Part shown: piece by piece, positions 1 to 6,851 of the stretch
Layout: the number at the start of each line of letters is the position of its first letter
How positions within the stretch are numbered: the stretch's first letter is position 1
Assembly: GCA_905192805.1 (NCBI GenBank)
Contig: CAJJMF010000054.1
Coordinates: 1-13,372 of the forward strand
From: an uncultured Sutterella sp.
Lineage (GTDB): Bacteria; Pseudomonadota; Gammaproteobacteria; Burkholderiales; Burkholderiaceae_F
Direction: 5' to 3'
Length of the DNA: 13,372 nt
Notes under the pieces: generated by a model
Databases searched by the model: none
Told to the model about the DNA's origin: nothing
Seen by the model: only the letters and a program-made list of their open reading frames with translations
Program-made: the position numbers and the translations under genes

Positions 1-3000
1 AAAACTCGGCTCCCACGTCCCACTTTGGCGGGTTTGAAGCCCTCTATCACCGTTATATTGGGTGTTGGCAACCACAATTCCACTCTGAATCAAAGCCTCT
101 TTGTCGGCTCGCAGCAGTCCATCCGTGAGGATATTCAATGATGTAGAGTACCCCGCATTGAAATAGGCCTGTTTTTTCACTTCCAACGTACCGCCCGCGT
201 GCACAATGACCGCTGAGCTAGGGCGAGTAGCATCGCCAACCGTGGGATCAGCAATCATGAGATAGTCACTGGACACCGTCCCATAAACGTCGAGTAATTG
301 GTATGGCGTGATCCATGTGGCAGACAGCGACGCTCCAGAATCCACCTCAACAGGCTTGACTAAAGCGCCAATACCTGCCGATTGTCGAGGCCAGTTGTCC
401 GTTCCTAATCCATACCACTCCAAACTTTGACTCTCTGTCGGACTAAGAACGCCCGTCACATTCCCCTTAATAATCCATCCCGCATAATCGTTTAACTTTT
501 CCACGTTCACATCTGTGAGAGCGTTGCGCGTTTCGATCGCCGTAAAGGACTTTTGCTCTGCCGACAAGAAGGGCGTCAAGTTTTCTGTCTCATTAATGGC
601 TTCCCCAGGGATACTCACGACAAATGAGTGCTGTGCTTGAGGAACTTCCTCACTAAAGCTGACACCATCGGGGTTATCCGTTCGAATCGTACTGCCTTCG
701 CCTAAAACCAGACGACTCCCCGATAAGAACATCAGGGATCCACTATTTTCCGTAATGCTGAGCTCGACCCCGTCGTTCAGTGTCAAGGTATTCAGCACCC
801 CAATTTGGTGACGTGTGGATATACCCTGTGTCAAGGTGAGATAGTTAAAGTAGGTTTTGGTGTTTTCGTCATTTAACAAGGACCCCAAAGTAGCCTCGTT
901 CACACTCATTGCGGTGGGGTACAGACCTGATTCATTGATCCAGTTAACTTCATCCTGGGTCAGTGTTTGCGTCTTCACAGCTAACCCCAACGAGTGGGTC
1001 GACATGAAATCTGTCGACCACCAAGAAGGCTTTTCACCTAACGAATTCGTCTTTATGTTTAGGACACCCGTGTCACTCTCACTCGTTGAGACAAGTTCTT
1101 GATCTTGGTTCTGAATTTGAAAGTGTGTATCGCTACGCAAGCCAATTTGGCTTAAATGATCCACGGAAAATAGTGGCTCTTGATTTAGAAAATTGCCTGC
1201 GTTAGCCACCGTCAATGTAGCCCCGTCCATGAACGTCACCGAGGCGTTCGGGTCAGTCGAGTTAAAACGGCTACCCGCATCGAACACTCCCCCATGATAG
1301 GTAACGTTCCCCTTATTGGTTAAAGAATGTTGAATCGGATTCAAGCCTCCTATAAAGCTCACGGTATAGTCACGAAGCACGCTAGCATTGCTTGGCACGC
1401 CTTGAACATTGGCATTGGTTTCAAACTTCCACTCGTAAGGGTTGTAGGGAAGGGAGCTCAGATTAAGGTCATTAATCGGACTCCGTAACAAAACAATACT
1501 GGGGTGTGTTGCCGTGAGTTGCGCCGATAGGGAAGACATATCGGAAGCAGTCGTACTTAATGTATAAACCAAAGTGCTACCCGTCAGCGTCACTGGGGCA
1601 TCTGTTAACTGAAGCGTTAACCTTCCTACTGCCCAGTTCGATACATCGACCGTTCCCCCGTTTAAAACCACTGTACCTAGAGTTCCCGTCAGTTGGTTCA
1701 CCTGTGAACCCGATGTCAGAATTAGGGTAGCACTATTTTCCAAACGAACGGGTTTCGTGACATTACCCGACAGGGTGGTCGTTCCCTGACGCACAATGAT
1801 GCCCCCAATCGTATTGACCTGATCGGCAGTAAGACTGATGTCATCGATTAACGCGAGCGTTAACGTATTTCGGTCCTTGCCCGTCAACCAGAAAGGTGTC
1901 ATTGATTCAGAAAAGAGATCCTGGGGGTTCTCCATTGCAATCGAATAATTCGAGTTCGCCACACGACCACTACCTAAACTGGCTAAAAACGTTTCATTAG
2001 ATCCAAGAATAACGGCGTTCCGATCATAAAAAAGCGTACTCGACCCATCGGGTAAGTCATACGAGACAGTCAAATCGACCGTCTCCCCACCATCTACCCG
2101 AATGAGCCCGTCGACATGTAATATGGGCCCATCCGAAGCGCCCATTACATAGGGCTCAACTGAGCTACTGAGGCTTAAAGTCTCTAAGGATCTCCATGCA
2201 GATAACCCGATCTCTTTAAGTGTTCCAAGATCGAAAGTGTTAATCAGACTCAAGCTATTTTGGGATACCACTCGATTAAACGCTTGGATCTTACGTCCAT
2301 CGCCCGCAATCTGCGCCAGTGCATCCACATCGAGTTGCCCATTATCCAGGGTTGCTAAATTGAGCGTATTCACTCCGCCTTTATGCTGAAAACGAAGGGA
2401 TTGTGGCGTGTTGCTTGCCTCGGTAGCTTCTGCGCTCCAAACGTTTCCGAAATAAGACGTAAGAAAGAGGTCACCATTGTTTAAAAACACCATCCCGTGA
2501 AGGCTTGTTTTTTGTGCAAGACTTTCAAGATCTGGCTCCAGATAGAGGTTCGAGTTTTCAAGATTAATATCCCCTTCTACCAAGGTATTCTGCAATGAAA
2601 ACTCGCCATGGCTCCTGATGTCAAGGGCGTAGTCATTCTCCTTACCGACCGACACTAATCGGCTAAATGTATCCGCAAACAAACTATTGGCGAGGGTAAG
2701 GGCTGCACTTGGGGAGGCTGGTATTTGTTCTGGATTCCCCGTATAGCGACTCCAAATATTCAAACTCGCGATTTCATGAGACCCGAAATAACGAAACAGC
2801 CCAGACAAACGAGTAGCTGTTGAATTGAAAATAGTGGTTGCTGAATTGAACAACGCATTGCTTTCCAAATCCTCCCCGTAGTTGAAAAATTGCACACTCG
2901 CCTGAAGCGACGAGACACTCCCTAAGCCAAGGAGCATCGCCACCAGCAAGCGCTTGGCATTAAAGGCGGCACGCCATGAGGTTACGGTGCGGGTGGCTGG

Positions 3001-3108
3001 AGAGGCATCACGGGGCTGACGTGCGTGATGGTGCGAGCGCGTTGCTTCCGAAACACAGACCCAAAGGGCTTTGGCGGCGTTCCAGATCGTCTTATAGATA
3101 TGATTCAT
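1..3108 (-). CDS. Autotransporter-type surface protein, N-terminal part (runs off left edge)
   Basis: The minus-strand frame from the ATG at 3108 stays open for 1036 codons to the window edge (checked codon by codon), so this is the 5' part of a larger gene. Residues 1-25 match the extended signal peptide region (ESPR) of type V secreted proteins, opening MNHIYKTIWN and continuing with the ALWVCVSE block. A basic spacer follows, then a hydrophobic core at about 54-63 and a likely cleavage after Q-A at 69-70. The rest is rich in N, T, S, G and L with short beta-strand-like stretches (for example TLTL and NGGTVDV), as in beta-helical passenger domains. The only cysteine in the visible part is C18, inside the signal, as is usual for passengers. 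A GGGAG ribosome site sits 9 nt before the ATG. The expected C-terminal beta-barrel would lie beyond the window. The ESPR is a solid call; the ligand, and adhesin rather than another passenger type, are inference. Confidence 0.85.
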   Translation of the reverse strand, partial: MNHIYKTIWNAAKALWVCVSEATRSHHHARQPRDASPATRTVTSWRAAFNAKRLLVAMLLGLGSVSSLQASVQFFNYGEDLESNALFNSATTIFNSTATRLSGLFRYFGSHEIASLNIWSRYTGNPEQIPASPSAALTLANSLFADTFSRLVSVGKENDYALDIRSHGEFSLQNTLVEGDINLENSNLYLEPDLESLAQKTSLHGMVFLNNGDLFLTSYFGNVWSAEATEASNTPQSLRFQHKGGVNTLNLATLDNGQLDVDALAQIAGDGRKIQAFNRVVSQNSLSLINTFDLGTLKEIGLSAWRSLETLSLSSSVEPYVMGASDGPILHVDGLIRVDGGETVDLTVSYDLPDGSSTLFYDRNAVILGSNETFLASLGSGRVANSNYSIAMENPQDLFSESMTPFWLTGKDRNTLTLALIDDISLTADQVNTIGGIIVRQGTTTLSGNVTKPVRLENSATLILTSGSQVNQLTGTLGTVVLNGGTVDVSNWAVGRLTLQLTDAPVTLTGSTLVYTLSTTASDMSSLSAQLTATHPSIVLLRSPINDLNLSSLPYNPYEWKFETNANVQGVPSNASVLRDYTVSFIGGLNPIQHSLTNKGNVTYHGGVFDAGSRFNSTDPNASVTFMDGATLTVANAGNFLNQEPLFSVDHLSQIGLRSDTHFQIQNQDQELVSTSESDTGVLNIKTNSLGEKPSWWSTDFMSTHSLGLAVKTQTLTQDEVNWINESGLYPTAMSVNEATLGSLLNDENTKTYFNYLTLTQGISTRHQIGVLNTLTLNDGVELSITENSGSLMFLSGSRLVLGEGSTIRTDNPDGVSFSEEVPQAQHSFVVSIPGEAINETENLTPFLSAEQKSFTAIETRNALTDVNVEKLNDYAGWIIKGNVTGVLSPTESQSLEWYGLGTDNWPRQSAGIGALVKPVEVDSGASLSATWITPYQLLDVYGTVSSDYLMIADPTVGDATRPSSAVIVHAGGTLEVKKQAYFNAGYSTSLNILTDGLLRADKEALIQSGIVVANTQYNGDRGLQTRQSGTWEPSF

Positions 3109-3117
3109 TGATTGGGT

Positions 3118-3122
3118 CTCCC
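3118..3122 (-). promoter_or_regulatory. Ribosome binding site of the surface protein gene
   Basis: GGGAG on the minus strand, 9 nt before the ATG at 3108. It supports this start, which also begins the ESPR signal exactly. Confidence 0.7.
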
Positions 3123-3206
3123 AAGGTTGAATACGGTCAGAGGGTTTTTTCGCGAGTCTCGAACGGGTTGAGTCAAGGAGGTCTCGCTATATAAGTCATT
3201 TTTAAT

Positions 3207-3235
3207 ATTTTAAGTAATCGACCTATTACTTACAA
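3207..3235 (-). promoter_or_regulatory. Candidate promoter with embedded palindromic operator for the surface protein gene
   Basis: On the minus strand a -35-like TTGTAA (3235-3230) and a -10-like TAAAAT (3212-3207) are separated by exactly 17 nt. A perfect inverted repeat, TAAGTAAT - 6 nt - ATTACTTA (3211-3218 and 3225-3232), fills the spacer and touches both hexamers. Transcription would start near 3200, giving a leader of about 90 nt before the ATG at 3108. The surrounding stretch is markedly AT-rich. The placement is what one expects of a repressor site or a MerR-like activator site; no regulator gene is in the window. The sequence elements are seen, the function is inferred. Confidence 0.5.
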
Positions 3236-3352
3236 GACATTAATCAATATAAAAAATATTACTATAATAATTAAGTGTATTATGAGTTCACTACTCGCAC
3301 TAGGTAAATTCCTCTACAAATTGACCTATCGCTATAGCTAAGTGGTTTTCTC

Positions 3353-3368
3353 CTAGGGTTTACCCTAG
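3353..3368. repeat. Short perfect inverted repeat CTAGGGT-TT-ACCCTAG
   Basis: Seven-base arms separated by two bases form a compact dyad. It lies between the terminator of the acidic protein gene and the AT-rich promoter block of the surface protein gene, about 120 nt upstream of the -35 candidate. It could be a protein-binding site; there is no poly-U tract, so it is not an intrinsic terminator. Related CTAGGGG-type sequences occur in two other intergenic regions of this window. Confidence 0.45.
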
Positions 3369-3398
3369 CATCTAATGAGATGATATGTGTTTGAACTC

Positions 3399-3439
3399 AA
3401 AAAAAACGGAGCTCTCTCGTTTCCAAGAAAACTCCGTTT
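3399..3439 (-). terminator. Intrinsic terminator of the acidic protein gene
   Basis: Minus-strand hairpin AAACGGAG / CTCCGTTT (3439-3432 with 3411-3404, eight perfect pairs, 20-nt loop) followed directly by a U-tract (3406-3399). It starts 25 nt after the TAG stop at 3464. Confidence 0.85.
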
Positions 3440-3463
3440 CGTTCACGGCGGTGCACGACTAGG

Positions 3464-4801
3464 CTAAAGGCCCCGTTCCTCGCGGGCGTGTTTCCCTGCC
3501 TTCTCAAAGGCTTCTTTACGCAAAATCACTTCTGCGAAGATTTCGTCCAATTCATCCAGAGCATCCGCCAACTCGTCGATCTCTTCGCGGTCCGCTTCGA
3601 TCTCTTCCAAGTACTCCATTTCGCCTTCGATGTTGTTGCGCTTCAAGGCCATGGTTTCGAGGGCACGTTCGAAGTCTTCGGTCGTGAGCGCCTCAAAGGG
3701 GGCATCTAAGACCGGAATATAGGCGCGCTGTGAGGGTTTGCCGTTCGTCGTCGTGCCCGGTTGACTTTGCCAGGCTTTGCCCATTTCGTTTAACCCGCGG
3801 GGATCCCATTCGGGATAGTCCGCGTGCGTAAAGGGACCGTCCTCGTCTTGCGACGAAGCCGGGGGCGTCGCAGGGGCTTGGCTCGTCCCACTGAGGCGTT
3901 CAAAGCCTGCGCGGCTCTGAGCAAACTGCGCTTCCAACTGACGCTCCGCTTCCGTATCGGCATCATCACGCAAAATCTCGGGATCATCAATCGTCGTCTT
4001 TTCGTCCCATTCGCTATTGACTTCCGACTGCAAGCGCTCTTGCTGCGCCTTCGCTTCCGCCTCAAACTGCGCGTCTTTTTCGAGAAACCGTTTCAGCGCT
4101 TCGAGTTCTTCGGTGAGCGACACGCGCTCCATCGCAGGCACCTCATTGTGCTGGAACACGGGGGCTAAGCGGGGAACCTCGCCAGCTGAGCTTTGCGAAT
4201 AGGCTTCTTGGAACGGATCCGGGGCAAAACTCATCGCCTCGGGCGTTTCGTTCACGGCATCATCCGAGGCTACTCTCGCATCGGGCTCCACCGAGGCATC
4301 AGGCGTTCCTTGGGTTCCTTCCCCAGTCGCTTTCGCGTCGTCGCTCTCCTGAGCGTCCAGGTCATCCGTGTCCGCCTCCGTGTCAACCGTCTCGTCCTCA
4401 AACCACGCGTCTGACGTCGGTGGCGTGAGCACGACGGGCTCATCCACCTCACCCGCCATATCGGCTTCGGTGAGTGGTGCGCTTAACACCTCATGAGGTT
4501 TTACGCTGGGAAGGCTCTGTGGCGCCGTCGGGGTTTCTGGCGTGGTGGACTGGGTGACTTCCGGCGTGGGCGGTTCCGTCGCTTGCGCCCCACCTAGTGC
4601 GCTCGCTAAGGGTTGCGCATTCTCCACCCGAGGATCGGGTTCGGTGCGAGGCTTGAGTGGCGTGGGATTGAGCACCAGCGTTAACTCCATTTCGCCCAAC
4701 GCAAGGGGTCCCTCTTCCGCTGCCAAGCGGAGGACTTGACCCGTCTCGACATTTTTCAGCAATACGGAGCCCGAAGGCAAAATGACGGTAAAACGGGCCA
4801 T
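3464..4801 (-). CDS. Acidic, low-complexity protein of unknown function (445 aa)
   Basis: I do not recognise this family. The ATG at 4801 has a GGGAG ribosome site 7 nt upstream, and the gene ends in TAG before a clean terminator, so it is a real monocistronic-looking gene. There is no signal peptide or membrane segment, so it is probably cytoplasmic. Residues 1-46 look like a small beta-rich domain (alternating hydrophobics, for example FTVILPSGSVLL). Residues about 47-215 are a Pro/Thr/Glu/Asp-rich, probably disordered linker with a very acidic patch at about 134-160. Residues 228-262 and 283-303 are likely helices rich in E, K and Q. Residues about 373-440 form a long, highly charged helix or coiled coil, with the heptad-like stretch around 391-425. 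This plan resembles a scaffold or adaptor, but no catalytic motif is visible and no function is claimed. Neither neighbour is on a shared transcript that I can see. Confidence 0.8.
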   Translation of the reverse strand: MARFTVILPSGSVLLKNVETGQVLRLAAEEGPLALGEMELTLVLNPTPLKPRTEPDPRVENAQPLASALGGAQATEPPTPEVTQSTTPETPTAPQSLPSVKPHEVLSAPLTEADMAGEVDEPVVLTPPTSDAWFEDETVDTEADTDDLDAQESDDAKATGEGTQGTPDASVEPDARVASDDAVNETPEAMSFAPDPFQEAYSQSSAGEVPRLAPVFQHNEVPAMERVSLTEELEALKRFLEKDAQFEAEAKAQQERLQSEVNSEWDEKTTIDDPEILRDDADTEAERQLEAQFAQSRAGFERLSGTSQAPATPPASSQDEDGPFTHADYPEWDPRGLNEMGKAWQSQPGTTTNGKPSQRAYIPVLDAPFEALTTEDFERALETMALKRNNIEGEMEYLEEIEADREEIDELADALDELDEIFAEVILRKEAFEKAGKHAREERGL

Positions 4802-4830
4802 GAATCGACTCCCGAAGATGGTTACTCGGT

Positions 4831-4862
4831 CGAGCCTCAGTCAGAACGACGCCCGAGGCTCG
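4831..4862. repeat. Inverted repeat upstream of the acidic protein gene
   Basis: Eight-base arms CGAGCCTC and GAGGCTCG pair perfectly around a 16-nt loop, 30 nt upstream of the ATG at 4801. It would form a hairpin in the 5' leader of that gene if transcription starts above it. No U-tract follows on either strand, so a terminator is unlikely. Confidence 0.4.
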
Positions 4863-5046
4863 GCGTAAGGCAAAGCATTGCCCACCCAGGGCGCACACGC
4901 TTGCCTTAAAGGAAAGTCTAGCGAAGCCGTGGGCGAGTTTCAATAGCGCTTAACACGGGGTTTCATCTTCGGGAATTACCCCTAGTCCCTCTTTTTGCTA
5001 AGATTAGCGTAATGCTTTCGACGTAGACTAGCAGATAGAGACGCAG

Positions 5047-5098
5047 AAAAACCCTCACGGTCCTCCCCAAGCGCAACTTTTTTGCCGTGAGCGTTTTT
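5047..5098 (+). promoter_or_regulatory. Terminator-like hairpin in the leader of the 66-aa membrane protein gene
   Basis: AAAAAC-c-CTCACGG (5047-5060) pairs with CCGTGAG-c-GTTTTT (5085-5098): 13 pairs with one C-C mismatch around a 24-nt loop. The 3' arm ends in a run of five T. It lies 54 nt before the ATG at 5153, leaving too little room for a full promoter after it. Transcripts of the small gene therefore probably read through it, as in an attenuator. The loop holds TCCTC, complementary to the GAGGA of the gene's ribosome site. The hairpin is also terminator-like on the minus strand. The structure is seen; the role is inferred. Confidence 0.5.
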
Positions 5099-5138
5099 CC
5101 TCGCGACAGGAACCATCGGTGCCCATGTGGGGCCCTTA

Positions 5139-5144
5139 GAGGAG
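5139..5144 (+). promoter_or_regulatory. Ribosome binding site of the small membrane protein gene
   Basis: GAGGAG, 8 nt before the ATG at 5153. It selects this start over the in-frame GTG at 5087, which falls inside the upstream hairpin. Confidence 0.75.
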
Positions 5145-5152
5145 TGTTCAGC

Positions 5153-5353
5153 ATGTTTACCTTCTTTACGATTGTCTTTGGACTGGTGTGGGCCGGGGTC
5201 TCCCTGTTGCTCCTCTTTAAAGTATGGGACAAGATTGGGCCCATCGTGCTCAATGTGTCCAAAAACCACATCGTGCAAGGGGCTGCCATGGTCATCACGT
5301 TCTTGGTGATCTGGGGAATTCCGATGCGCCTGTGGTTTAAGCTCTTTGGCTAG
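5153..5353 (+). CDS. Small two-helix inner membrane protein of unknown function (66 aa)
   Basis: The ATG at 5153 follows a strong GAGGAG site; the frame closes with TAG at 5351-5353 and a strong terminator follows. The product has two hydrophobic helices, about residues 2-22 and 40-57. A short charged loop (KVWDKIGP, then the NVSKNH stretch) joins them, and a basic tail carries R59 and K63. It has no cysteine. I do not recognise the family. It is the only plus-strand gene here and stands alone, convergent with the ccm operon and divergent from the acidic protein gene. Its own ribosome site, leader hairpin and terminator argue that it is a real, separately regulated gene. A link with cytochrome maturation is possible only by proximity. 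A longer version from the GTG at 5087 (88 aa) was rejected because it lacks a ribosome site and a membrane-like N-terminus. Confidence 0.75.
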   Translation: MFTFFTIVFGLVWAGVSLLLLFKVWDKIGPIVLNVSKNHIVQGAAMVITFLVIWGIPMRLWFKLFG

Positions 5354-5388
5354 AGCCCCCCAAATCGTTTACCCGCAACGCTTGCGTG

Positions 5389-5435
5389 GCGTACGCTCAC
5401 GTCTTAACACGACAAGAAGCGTACGCTTTTTTTTT
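5389..5435 (+). terminator. Intrinsic terminator of the small membrane protein gene
   Basis: GCGTACGCT (5389-5397) pairs with AGCGTACGC (5418-5426), with a weaker inner CGT/ACG pairing, and is followed by nine T (5427-5435). It sits 35 nt after the TAG stop. The arm core GCGTACGC is itself a palindrome, so it appears as a direct repeat as well. Confidence 0.85.
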
Positions 5436-5450
5436 GCGCGCCCTCATGAC

Positions 5451-5484
5451 AAAGCCCCTCGTCCGAAGCGGATCGAAGGGCTTT
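5451..5484 (-). terminator. Probable terminator of the ccm operon
   Basis: AAAGCCC / GGGCTTT (5451-5457 and 5478-5484) with inner TCCG / CGGA pairing forms a stable stem-loop starting 26 nt past the ccmI stop. The minus-strand U-tract is only three bases (GGGCTTTGTC), so termination may be weak or bidirectional. Confidence 0.55.
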
Positions 5485-5510
5485 ATGGTGTGGCGAGGAA
5501 AGCAAACGGG

Positions 5511-6848
5511 TTATTTGAGCGTGTCGATCACGATCTTCACACCCTTGGCACCCACCTCAACGGGCTGCGCTAATTCGCCTTCTAAGTCACCGGCCTGAGC
5601 CATGAAGTTCCCCGAAGAGGAAAGTCGGGCACCGACAATGACGGTTTTCTCATCCGACAAATGACGCTTACCGGTCGCCATCATCATGTTGTCCTGAAGG
5701 TCAAACGTGTAGGGCAAGTCCGCGGCCGTCACTTTCAAAAACGCCACCGGCATCTTGGAGCCCGCCACGGGGCGCGCGTAGATAAAGACCGTATCGGTGG
5801 GTTTGACGCGATCCTTAAAGTTCGCGCTCACTTCGACCGTGCCCTGAATCGAGGCGACGGGGCCAGGCTGCACCGTGGGCACCGGAGCGCTCGAGGCGTT
5901 CGGGGCTTGCCCCTCAGAGGCGTTCGTTGCCGGGCTCGCCTTCGCACGGCTCGTGCCCATCTTGTCGTTCACACCGCCTAAGCGCTTAGCTTCATTGATG
6001 TTCGACTGAATCTGTTCACGGTCCGGGAAGTCGGGCGGCACCACTTCTAAGAGGTGTTCCCAGAGGCGGGCAGCCTCCGCGTAGCGCTCTTTATCCCAGT
6101 TGTGAATGGCGAGTAACGCTAAGGCCTTCCACTGATTCGGATCGAGTCGTAGGGCTTCATTTAAGAGGTCTTCGACTTCTTTGGTAATGACCTTACCGTT
6201 CGCGGCCGCTAACATGTCGGCCATATCGGCCACGATGTCGGCGTTATCCGGAATCTGCTTATTCAAGTCCTTCAAGGCGTTATACGCTTCATCAAAGCGG
6301 TTCACACTCGCGTAGGTACGCGCCAAGAGGTAGAGCGTATTCAAGTCGTTGGGATTTTCTTTCAAACGCGCTTGCAGTTGCGTAATGGCTTCCTGCATTT
6401 CGGCTTGACTATGCCCCATACCGCCTTCTTGCTGTTGACGCTGTGCGTTGACCATCTTCAAGAAGTCTTCGTCCATCGCGGAGTAGCGACCGAGCATCAA
6501 GTAGCCCGAAACGGCAATCGCGGGAATCGCAATCGCCGAGACGACCGCCAAGACTTTACCTAACTGACCCGAGGAGTCGGTTTTCGCTTTTTCTTGAGCG
6601 CGCGTTTCTTCGAGCACGCGGTGTTCGAGCTCTTGACGGGTTTCTTCGTACTCGTCTTGATCGATGCGACCGGCTTCACGGTCTTTTTCTAAGTCCGCGG
6701 CCTGTTGACGCAAAATCGCCAGCACCGCTTCACGGCGTTCTGCCCCGCTCATCCCATCGGCGGCTTTACCGCGCCACAACGGAACGAAGACAAAGAGAAT
6801 CGCCAAGAGACTCATGACGACACAGATAATAACGAAAGTCGTCAGCAT
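5511..6848 (-). CDS. ccmI: Cytochrome c maturation protein CcmI (apocytochrome chaperone)
   Basis: CcmI binds the C-terminal part of apocytochrome c in the periplasm and brings it to the CcmF/CcmH ligase. Two membrane helices are visible, about residues 4-23 and 97-120. Between them is a charged, coiled-coil-like cytoplasmic loop containing the family's ADLEKDREAGRI-type and LEHRVLEE-type stretches. Residues about 150-290 form TPR-like helical repeats with NPNDLNTLYLLA and LDPNQWKALALLA as the clearest units. A Pro/Ala/Ser linker (about 293-330) leads to a beta-rich C-terminal domain (331-445), as in the long two-part CcmI/CycH proteins. ATG at 6848 is preceded by AAGGAGGG with 7 nt spacing, the best ribosome site of the operon. 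Only 3 nt separate it from the ccmH stop. It is the last gene of the operon. CcmH and CcmI are separate here, unlike the fused CcmH of E. coli. Confidence 0.93.
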   Translation of the reverse strand: MLTTFVIICVVMSLLAILFVFVPLWRGKAADGMSGAERREAVLAILRQQAADLEKDREAGRIDQDEYEETRQELEHRVLEETRAQEKAKTDSSGQLGKVLAVVSAIAIPAIAVSGYLMLGRYSAMDEDFLKMVNAQRQQQEGGMGHSQAEMQEAITQLQARLKENPNDLNTLYLLARTYASVNRFDEAYNALKDLNKQIPDNADIVADMADMLAAANGKVITKEVEDLLNEALRLDPNQWKALALLAIHNWDKERYAEAARLWEHLLEVVPPDFPDREQIQSNINEAKRLGGVNDKMGTSRAKASPATNASEGQAPNASSAPVPTVQPGPVASIQGTVEVSANFKDRVKPTDTVFIYARPVAGSKMPVAFLKVTAADLPYTFDLQDNMMMATGKRHLSDEKTVIVGARLSSSGNFMAQAGDLEGELAQPVEVGAKGVKIVIDTLK

Positions 6849-6851
6849 GAC

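Larger units (their letters stand above)
3109..3463. other. Intergenic region between the acidic protein gene and the surface protein gene
   Basis: No convincing gene in 355 nt. It holds the terminator of the upstream gene (3399-3439), a perfect inverted repeat CTAGGGT-TT-ACCCTAG (3353-3368), an AT-rich block (about 3190-3300) with the promoter and operator candidate, and the roughly 90-nt leader of the surface protein gene. A 72-codon plus-strand frame crossing 2976-3194 overlaps the signal-peptide coding region in antisense and is not credible. Confidence 0.7.
4802..5152. other. Divergent intergenic region
   Basis: No gene is supported in 351 nt between the acidic protein gene (minus) and the small membrane protein gene (plus). 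It contains an inverted repeat CGAGCCTC / GAGGCTCG (4831-4838 and 4855-4862) just upstream of the minus gene. A short pair GGGGT / ACCCC (4957-4961, 4978-4982) is also present, as is the strong hairpin at 5047-5098. I could not assign convincing -35/-10 boxes on either strand. A 150-codon minus frame reaching into it from 4491 overlaps the acidic protein in another frame and is rejected. Confidence 0.6.
5354..5510. other. Convergent intergenic region with two terminators
   Basis: Lies between the ends of the small membrane protein gene (plus) and ccmI (minus). It contains one hairpin with a T-tract for the plus strand and a second hairpin for the minus strand. No gene is seen. Confidence 0.7.

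Noticed and set aside
4491..4943. 150-codon minus-strand frame overlapping the start of the acidic protein gene
   Set aside because: No good ribosome site, overlaps a better-supported gene over most of its length, and shows no protein-like pattern.
4802..5046. A small RNA or known structural RNA (6S, 4.5S, tmRNA, RNase P) in the divergent gap
   Set aside because: I looked for hallmark sequences of these RNAs and found none; only short hairpins are present.
5389..5426. Repeated GCGTACGC as a mobile-element or attachment-site repeat
   Set aside because: The two copies are the arms of a terminator followed by nine T, which fully explains them.
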